From NCBI GenBank assembly GCA_030847615.1, contig JAUMIR010000003.1, positions 62,791,001 through 62,855,000 on the forward strand: DNA of 64,000 bases. The letters are read 5' to 3'. The DNA is from Gambelia wislizenii (lineage: Eukaryota > Chordata > Lepidosauria > Squamata > Crotaphytidae). A program made the position numbers and the translations under genes. The notes under the pieces were generated by a model. It was not told where the DNA came from, searched no databases, and was given only the letters and a program-made list of their open reading frames with translations. Of this stretch, positions 56,530 through 64,000 are shown piece after piece; the stretch's first letter is position 1, and each line of letters starts with the position of its first letter.

Positions 56530-57525
56530 CCTGAATTTGTCCACCTTGTAGTGTCTGATGAAGGTGGACGATATACTCCAATTTGCTGCCCTGCATATCT
56601 CTGCTATGGGTGCGTTTGTCAAAAACATGGCTGACGTGGCCACTGATCTGGTTGAATGAGCTAGAACTCCTTAGGGCCTCGGCATGTTCACAGCATCGTA
56701 GGCCATGAAGATGCACATCTTGATCCCATGTTACTAGTGTCTGTCGAGATACCCGGGTGCCCATTGAGGCTGGGGTGAAGGACATGAAGAGAGAGTCACA
56801 GCGCCTGAACGCTGTTGTGCGTTTGGTGTAGATTCTTAGTGCCTTCCTGATGTCCAGCTTATGCCATAGTTTTTCTGTGGGATGAGACAGCTCGGGACAG
56901 AAAGAGGGCAATACTAGTTGTTGTGACACGTGGAACTGTGACAATACTTTTGGCTGGAACGAAGGATCTGGCCTTAGGTATACTGCATCTTCCTCAAAGG
57001 AGCACAAGTGCTCCCTTACTGATAGGGCCATAAGTTCTGATACCCTCCTGGCTGATGTGATCGCCACTAGGAATGCCACCTTGAGTATCAGTACCCTGAG
57101 GGGTACCTTCTTGAGTGGTTCAAAGGGGCTCCGGGTTAGTTGTCACAGTACCAGGGGCAGGTTCCATGAAGGGAAGCTGTGGTGGACTGGTGGAGAGATT
57201 AGCATTGCCCCTCTCAGGAATCTTCTGACATGCGGGTGTGTCGAGATCTGACCCCCTTGTGGACACTGGATGCTTGTCTCTTCAGGGTGTTGGGCACAGC
57301 CCTTTCTCCAGCCCTCCCTGTAGGAACGCTAGAACACTACGTACTGATGCCTCTAGTGGGTTCACCTTCTCGGTTGCGCACCATTGCGAGAAGACTTTCC
57401 AGGTTGCCTGGTATATTCTCTTTGTTGATGGCCTGCGCGAGGCCAACAGTGTTGGTACCACCTTGTCCTCATATCCGCATTCCTTTAACGTTCTCCACTC
57501 AATCTCCATGCTGTCAGCTGTAGGC
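56530..57525 (-). pseudogene. DIRS-like tyrosine recombinase, copy C (frameshifted)
   Basis: N-terminal part: ASRRPSTKRIYQATWKVFSQ, RSVLAFLQGGLEKGL. Frameshift around 57280-57080, then AFLVAITSARRVSELMALSV (first catalytic Arg) and [20 protein letters not shown]. After a further frameshift near 56700, [11 protein letters not shown] with the presumed Tyr nucleophile at about 56555. Broken, but every block can be found. Confidence 0.8.
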
Positions 57526-58240
57526 ACGTAACATCTGGATGTGTGACTGGTCCCTGTAGCAGCAGATCTGGGCGCGGATAGAGCCTCATGGGTGCCTCGA
57601 CCGACATCTCTGTCAGGTCTGAGAACCACGGACGTCTCGGCCAGTAGGGCGCGATTAGAACGACTTCTGCCTTTTCCGTACAGATTTTCCTGCATGTCTT
57701 CCCTATTAGGGGAAATGAGGGAAACAGGACAGAAGTCCTCTTGGCCATGGGGAGCGTAGTGTGTTGACTCCCTCTGCCCCGATGGTGGAATCGAGTGAAA
57801 AATCGCCACAGCTTGGCATTTCGGTGTGACGCGAACATGTCTGCTGACATCTTCCCGAACCTGTTCTGAATGCGGGTGAAGGTTTCCTGGTGTAGTTCCC
57901 ACTCTACTGGTAGTACTGTGTGTCTGCTTAGGAAGTCTGCCTGCATGTTCTCTTCCCCTTGCAGATGCTGAGCTGTCAGAGAGTGAACTGTTCTTTCTGC
58001 CCAAAGGAGTAGAGTCACTGCCTCTGTGTGTAGTGACCTGGATCCTCCCTGTCTTGCTATGTAGGATCGGGCTGTCATGTTGTCTGTTAGCAGTAGTACA
58101 TGCTGGTCCTTCGGCATGTGCGAGAAGTGCTCCAGGGCTAGCCTGGCTGCCCTGAGCTCCAGCCAGTTGATGCTGTGGCCTTGTTCTTCCTTTGACCAAA
58201 TCCCTTGTACTACTTTTCCCTGGCAATGTGCCCCCCCCAT
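57485..58240 (-). pseudogene. DIRS-like RNase H and extension, copy C
   Basis: A 251-codon open frame. INWLELRAARLALEHFSHMP (catalytic Glu context), VLLLTDNMTARSYIARQGGS (catalytic Asp), and EENMQADFLSRH (last Asp) form an RNase H fold of the DIRS type. It continues with SADMFASHRNAKLWRFF and IAPYWPRRPWFSDL, motifs shared by DIRS polyproteins. No stop inside. Copy B has lost this whole region. Confidence 0.82.
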
Positions 58241-58345
58241 CCCTGGAGGCTTGCGTCCGATGTGACTACTACTTGGTTGTTGACCACCAGGGGGGAACCC
58301 CTGGAGATATTTGAATCACTGATATCATCAGACCGAATAGCCATG

Positions 58346-59916
58346 CTAGGGATGTGATCGGTGCTTTTTGTTCTTCCTTGCTTCCTCGGCTTCTTTTTGT
58401 ATGGAAAGTTGCCTTTCTTCTGATAGGGAGACGGAGTAGTTTACTGTGTCTGTCCTTACCCCCGGGTGGACTATGCTTTGCGATGGGACTAGCATACTCT
58501 TTTTGAAGTTTACCATGAAGTTGTGTTCTTGCAGGCATGTGATCATTTCCTTCACGTCCCTTTGCAAAACTTGGCCCTTGATGGGGCCCTTAACAGACTG
58601 TTGTCCAGGTAAGGGTGCAGATTTATCCCCTTGGGTCATAGGTGTGCAATCACCACCACCAGTACCTTGGTGAACATCCTTGGTGCTGTTGCTAGGCCGA
58701 ATGGGAGGGCTTTGAACTGAAAATGCTCTTCCCCAAACGTGAATCTCAGGAATAGTCTGCTTTCCTGGTGCATCTTGATGTGTAGGTAGGCTTCTGATAA
58801 ATCGAGGTAGGCCGGGAAGTCTCCTTCCTGTACTGCCTCCTGTATTGACGACAGCGTCTCCATCTTGAAACGCTTGTATCTGATGAAGGAGTTCGTGAAC
58901 TTCGGGTCTAAGACCGACCTCAAGTTCCCGTCCTTCTTGGGCACTGTGAAGAAGTAGGAGTATACCCCTGAGAAACATTGCGTGCTAGGCACCTGTTCTA
59001 TGGCCTCTATCTCCAGTAGGTGGTTTATAGCTGTTCTGAGATTCCTTGCCTTTTGTTGGTTTGCTAGAGTGGGTGCAGGAAGGAATTGGTTCCTGGGCTC
59101 TGAATTGAACTCCACTTTGTACCCGTGGGTGATGGTTTCCAGCACCCACCTGTCTGTGGTGGAGGCCAGCCAGGCGTTCAGGAACCTTGAGAGCCTGCCT
59201 CCTACTGGAGTTGTCCTCGAGTCAGGACTGTTGGCAGGAGGAGCCCCTCTGTGACTGGGCTCCCCCTCTTCAGCTGGAGGCTGGGTTGAGAAGGGCGTGT
59301 GGCAAATGACGTAGTTGGTTCGTGCCCATGCTAGCCTGGTGGATCGATAGTCCATCCTTCTGCCATTGCCTCTGTAGTGACAAAAGGAACTGTTGTACTG
59401 TGAGGTACGCCTGTAAGTCTTCTTGTCTTGTTTCTGGTCAGTTGAGGGCATTGCCTGCTTCTTAACCTTTGTCTCCACCAGAATTTCTTTCAAGGCTTCC
59501 TTGCAAAACAGTTTGGAACCCTTGAATGCCGCAGTGGCCAGGGCATTTCTTGACTGGGCATCTGCATCCCAGTGCTTGACTGAGAGGGACCTTTGCGCTA
59601 GACTGGTTGCCCCTGAAGCTCTGGCGGTGGACGTCAATGAATCCTGTGACCCATCGGCGATGAAATGCAGTGCGTGCTGGATTCTGTTGAAGGCCCTGTC
59701 CAGAGATCTGGTATCCAAGTCCTTGGATTCCGTAACCTCTTGGAGCCAGATAATTGCTGCCCTTGAGATCAAAGCAGTAGCCAGCGAGGCCCTGATTCCC
59801 AGGGCCGAGGCTTCATAGGACTTCTTGAGGGCACTGTCTGCCCAATTTTCTTCTGGATCCTTAAGGGATCCTCCCCCTTCCCGTAGCGCCAGTGAGTTGG
59901 ACACCATTGAGACCAC
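58346..59916 (-). pseudogene. DIRS-like gag C-terminus and reverse transcriptase in one frame, copy C
   Basis: An open frame of 426 codons (59916-58636) runs from gag (SALKKSYEASALGIRASLAT, then KAFKG-like basic stretch, YRRTSQYNSSFCHYRGNGRR) straight into [59 protein letters not shown] (catalytic-type LDLSEAY), [18 protein letters not shown]. After a frameshift near 58640 the palm reads HPYLDNSLLRA, so the YxDD box is YLDN: second Asp changed to Asn. Inactive by frameshift and catalytic change. Confidence 0.82.
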
Positions 59917-60107
59917 CGGTCGGCAACCGGGGTCTTCAGCCTGTCTAACACCTCCTTGGGGAAACTGTAAAACCTTTGGGCCTGGACATGCTTTGTCTGC
60001 CCGAGGCTGGCTTGTCCCACTCTTCCGCCTCCAAGTTCCAGAAGGTTCTCGGGAATGGGAAGAGGGGCCTTTTAGGTTTGTTTGAGGGCATTAGGGCCGC
60101 CACGTTC

Positions 60108-60941
60108 TCACTCTTTGGGGTGTGGGGGGTCCTCAGCATTGTCTTGTTGGGATGTGGGGGGAGGGATCTCCAGGGCCAACAATGCCCTGCTCAGGAGATA
60201 GGAGAATTTATCTCCAGCGAATATCCTATCCGCCACCTCTGGATCTGAGGTTTCCGAGTCAGATAGCTCCCCAGGCTCCCTGTCTGGGGGTGCTTCCTGT
60301 CCATCATCCCCTATGATGTCAGGATCCGGTGTGGTTTGCCACAGCAGGTCCTCCCCCTCTGAGGTCCCATCTGACTCCTCAGATGAGTGCCTCGAGGGGA
60401 GCTGTTTCCTCTTTTTTCCCCGCTGTAAGGTCTGGACTGGGCTCTGTGCTTTATCCTTGTTAACTTGCACAGGCCTCTTTGCCTTGATATGGGCCTTGCC
60501 GTTCTTAGGTAGGGCCCTCTTCTTGCTCCCTTTCTTCCCCTGGTCCCCAGATGTACCTGGGACCAGCTCCTGAGGCTCCTCTTGGTCAGAGAGGAGGGCC
60601 TCCGAGAGCAATTGTAAGGCAAGCCTTATGGATTCCTTTTTGGCCTTGTTGCTATCCCCCCTTTTTTCTTCTTTATCTTCCTCTCCCCCTTCGTCATCTT
60701 CCGAACAGCCCTGGTCTGTTTGATCCCGGGTCTGCCCTGCATCCTCCCCACTGGAGTCTGAACTGAACTCCTCATCCATCTCCATTGAGATGCCCCACTC
60801 CTCTCTGTCTAGGAGCTGCTTGGATTTGGACGCCTCCCCCGGCAGGGCCCCTTTTGCCTTACTTTGAGTTGTCTTGTTGGTCTCTACCGGGTAATCCTCG
60901 TCCTCATGGGAGCTCCAGGGGAGGCAGGGAGGACACCTCAT
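60108..60941 (-). pseudogene. DIRS-like gag N-terminal frame, copy C
   Basis: A 277-codon open frame with alternating acidic (DEEFSSDSSGEDAGQ, SEDDEGGEEDKEEK) and basic Lys-rich stretches (KKGSKKRALPKNGK), ending DPPHPKE. Charged low-complexity composition fits a nucleic-acid-binding structural protein. No zinc knuckle seen. A frame change is needed to join it to the frame at 59916. Confidence 0.6.
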
Positions 60942-61735
60942 CCCCTGCGGTTCCCAGGCCCTCTCGCCGCGCAGTCCTCCGCAGTGGCTGGTTGGTCTTT
61001 GGCTTGGGCATGCTCAACGAGTGGCTGCTAGCTAGGGCCTTTTCAGCCTCCTTGGCTGCCTTCCGTTGGGCCACTGGAATGACCATATGGCCAGCAGAGG
61101 CATTAATGGAGTTGTGGCCGCCATTACGGGGGCTGGAGAGCTCCTTGGCTGCCCCCCGCTGTTGCCGCATGGCGCCTTGGCTGCCGATGGTCATGGGTCC
61201 TCCAGAGCCTCCCATGCCTCAGCAGAGCAGGGGAGGATCGAAGCTCAGGGTTCAGAAGCTGATTGCTTGAAGAGTGAGGCTAAACGGCAGCTGGGTGGGT
61301 GAGGGGGGGGAACCACGAGGAGCAAAGCACTAGGGAGGAAAGAACAAAGCCTCAGCCAGCTGGGAGGTGGCAAAGTGGGGAGGAAAAGAACAAAGCAGCC
61401 GTGGGCTGGGAGGGGGGAATGACGGGGGGAATGACGGAAGGTTAAAGGGTTGTGTTTTTCTTAAATAGAGTATAGAGGGAGTTCAGAAGGAGACAATGAA
61501 GAGGGATTGGGTTGGGGAGGGCTAAGAATGGGAGACGAAAGAAAACCCAGAGGAGTTGAAAACCTGTCCATGCTGGGCGAAGCAGAAAGTAGAACTGGCC
61601 TCGTGGGAGAGGAGAGGAGAACAAAGAACTCAAATTCCCAAGAGGCTCTGCTCTACTTCCTGCTTCAAGCTGGGCGGTCCTAGGTTCCCAATGTTTCCAG
61701 ATTGGTCCTGCCATCTACACCTACAGAAAGGAGAA

Positions 61736-62180
61736 AGTGAAGAGCTTAAAACAGTCATGGGGAGAAGAACAAAGGTTTAATTCAAATCCATAAATCTGGG
61801 TTGGGCCAACATATTTGTCACAAAGATGATCTGCAGCATCAACTGTACATGGTTATGGCATGGCTCTGTGACATAAAGATGGGCCTGATATTGGTAAAGA
61901 GAAGTAGATTTTAAAGTAGATTTTAATTGAGAAGGTATTTAGTTGTTTACAGGAATTGTGACCAAGCACAAAAATGGGGTAAGGTGTGTTTTTACCATAA
62001 GGTCAGCTCAGTATAGATAGCTCAGTACAGAAAAGCATGTGCTTTGTCAATCTGCAAGATAGGTTACTGTCTCAAAGAAAAGGGTATGGCTGGAAATTGT
62101 GGTAGCACTTAGATTGCTATGGAATAGAAAACACTTCTGTTGGTGCATGTGGCCTGAGTGAAATAACCCTGAGAGAAATA
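61736..62180. other. Upstream sequence, no feature
   Basis: Nothing recognised. Confidence 0.5.
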
Positions 62181-62412
62181 TTGGGTCCTTGGTATCTGCT
62201 GAGGTATGGTTCCAGGACCCCTCTGTAGATGCTAAAATCCATGGATGCTCAAGTCTCATTATACTGTATATAATGGCATAATAAAATTGTGTCCCTTATA
62301 TAAAATGGCAAACAGCAAGGTTTGGTTTTTGGAATGAAAAAAAAAAAAAAATCTCAAGCCATGTATGGTTGAATGCGTGGATACAGAATCCATGGATACA
62401 GAGGGCTGACTG
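62181..62412. mobile_element. Tigger-like MITE (same family as 35303-37084)
   Basis: Shares 'ggttccaggacccc', 'tatataatggcata', 'cccttatataaaatggcaaa' and 'ggatacagagggctgactg' with the split element at 35.3-37.1 kb. TA follows at 62413-62414 and precedes at 62179-62180. An A15 tract is internal. Confidence 0.75.
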
Positions 62413-62621
62413 TAATACAGTCAAGAAGCCACATTTTAACTATGCTACAGGCTTTTCAATGGATTTTAATCAAACCCTTTATTGAGGTTCAGGAACATAG
62501 TCCTGATACTTCTGGCTTAGCCATGATGAACAAAATATAAGCTATTATGCAGTACTCTCCTTACTGTTATGAGCAGTGCACACCGGTGTGTCACCAGTCG
62601 TTCCACCTTTCTTCATACCTG

Positions 62622-62975
62622 GTCTGATGAGATATGATAGCCCTGTTTAAGTATTTGAAGGGGTGTCACGTTGAGGATGGAGCAGGCTTGTTTTCTGCTG
62701 CTCCAGAGTCTGGAACACGGAGCAATGGATGCAAGCTCCAGGAACAGAGATTCCACCTCAACATTAGGAGGAACTTTTTGACAGTAAGAGCTGTTCGGCA
62801 GTGGAACACACCCCCTCGGAGCGTGGTGGCGTCTCCTTCCTTGGAGGTCTTTAAACAGAGGCTAGATGGCCATCTGTTGGGGATGCTTTGATCGTGATTT
62901 CCTGCATGGCAGGGAGTTGGATTGGATGGCCCTCGTGGTCTCTTCCAACTCTGCAATTCTATGATTCTATGGAGG
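62622..62975 (+). mobile_element. CR1 LINE 3' fragment
   Basis: The + strand frame 62634-62891 reads [40 protein letters not shown] and [15 protein letters not shown], the CR1 C-terminus, followed by 'ctctgcaattctatgattct'. 5'-truncated; the only + oriented CR1 in the window. Confidence 0.9.
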
Positions 62976-64000
62976 GCAACAGTTCCTTCTTCTCTGACTC
63001 GTTTTCTTGGAACTTCTTGGTACCTGGGTATGAGTTTAATGCTTTGTTCCAGGAAGGCCAAACTTGAGTCAAAATGCTTGGGTACTGTCACTTTATTTAG
63101 AGCTTGCCCAACAAGAACGTAACCTTGTTGCACAGCTGTTAGTTTCACTGTACAGTCCAAAGAAGCTGCAGAGATTTGCATGGTAGTCAACACTAGAGAC
63201 TAGAGTCAACATATTTACAAACAAAATAAAAATCCCTCAGGAGTGAATTACTGCTTTATCATTAACAGCAGAAAATAAGAGTATCTTCAGAGTTCATGCT
63301 AGGTGAAAAGGAGCAGTTGCTATCAGACTAGTGATGTATCACAAGTTTACTAGAAGTCTTGTTAGTAAAAATCGAATGGAAAAACTCATCAAGAATTAAC
63401 AAATCCCCAAAATTGACCAATTCATTAACAGCATTTTAAAAAATAGTTATAAAGTTATAAAAGGCTACACATGGCAAAAACTACTGTAGTGGCAATTACT
63501 ATTAAGACTGAGAAGTGATACAGTACGAGGAATAAATGACAAAGACAAGCAATCATAAACAGTGCTTGCAAGTGCTTGCAGTAAAACTATTCTGTCAAAT
63601 CAATTTGGGGACAACCGATATGCTTCCCATACTCCACACCTGGATTTAGGCTAGGTTGAGCAAAATGTCAGCACCCCACCTTCTGACCTTGACATACCCC
63701 AAAAGGGTATAGTAACTGAAGACAGAAAGGTAATTGAGCTGGCTTCTGATGGCACCTTCATTTTTCTCTCCATTTGCAGTCAGTAGATATCTGTGACTAC
63801 AATAAGCAGGCATACAGAGCTTGGAAAAACTGAAGTACTAAAAAACAAAATTATCTAGAGGCTGAAGGCCTGTCTGATTTTTCAGATCTATATTACTCTT
63901 TATAAGCAAAACATACAATGGCAAAAGAGTAAAAAATTGCCAGGATGTTCACCACAAGCCCTGACAGTAAAGGAACTATGCAGTGGCACACAAGATGTGA
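62976..64000. other. Right edge, probably HDLBP 5' intron or upstream
   Basis: No gene, CpG-rich promoter or clear repeat seen. Confidence 0.4.

Larger units (their letters stand above)
56042..61735 (-). mobile_element. DIRS-like tyrosine-recombinase retrotransposon (copy C), upstream of HDLBP coding exons
   Basis: The most complete DIRS-like copy. On the - strand: gag-like acidic frame (60941-60108), gag C-terminus/RT (59916-58346), RNase H and DIRS-typical extension (58240-57485), tyrosine recombinase (57525 to about 56530). Left inverted arms at 56042-56090 and 56323-56368 ('accttcacggtaagtaccc' on the inner arm). The right end (61585-61735) is inverse-complementary to 56042-56215 ('tgggcggtcctaggttccc'). 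Same orientation as HDLBP and as copies A and B. Related to B but clearly diverged. Confidence 0.9.

Noticed and set aside
62634..62891. Open frame that might be a host gene
   Set aside because: It is the CR1 C-terminus, repeated at 15.2 and 45.1 kb.
53500..64000. HDLBP promoter and CpG island in the window
   Set aside because: GC-rich parts (about 57-61 kb) are the DIRS-like element; no unique CpG-rich segment or candidate first exon was found, so the promoter is probably further right.

Overview
This is vertebrate nuclear DNA, most likely from a squamate reptile (an iguanian-type lizard is my guess; the species cannot be read from the window). The evidence is intron-rich genes with consensus splice sites and a typical squamate repeat load. 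That load includes a tRNA-derived Sauria-type SINE with a BovB-like tail, a 5S-rRNA-derived SINE, CR1, L2 and L1 LINEs, TIR elements, and DIRS-like tyrosine-recombinase retrotransposons.

Gene layout. Two protein-coding genes converge. At the left edge on the + strand are the last two exons of ANO7 (anoctamin 7). The rest of the unique sequence is HDLBP (vigilin), a multi-KH RNA-binding protein, on the - strand. I placed 26 coding exons, from the ATG at 53254 to the stop at 10760. They join in frame to 3810 nt, or 1269 codons plus stop, against about 1268 aa in human. One non-coding 5' exon (about 54393-54457) and a 3' UTR reaching about 8485 are also proposed. ANO7 and HDLBP are also neighbours in this orientation on human 2q37, so the synteny is conserved. 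The HDLBP promoter is probably beyond the right edge.

Region by region: 1-2472 ANO7 end, with a TIR element in its last intron; 2473-8480 intergenic, holding a degenerate DIRS-like element (about 2960-6770) and a perfect 41-bp inverted repeat; 8485-18801 HDLBP 3' UTR and exons 26 to 16; 18802-29505 a 10.7-kb intron with a second DIRS-like element (about 20160-25440), two SINEs and a LINE fragment; 29506-42542 exons 15 to 5, with nested LINE/TIR insertions and an unusual TIR element of 146-bp palindromic repeats; 42543-48467 an intron with an L1 interrupted by a CR1; 48468-54457 exons 4 to 1 and the 5' UTR exon; 54458-64000 upstream, probably 5' intron, with a third DIRS-like element (about 56042-61735).

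The host genes look intact and ordinary. The unusual content is in the mobile elements: three divergent DIRS-like elements in one orientation, all with a splice-donor-like motif in their terminal arms; an inverted LINE pair enclosing HDLBP exons 14 and 15; and TIR elements packed with GC-rich palindromic tandem repeats. I found no operon, CRISPR array, functional RNA gene or clearly new enzymatic system.
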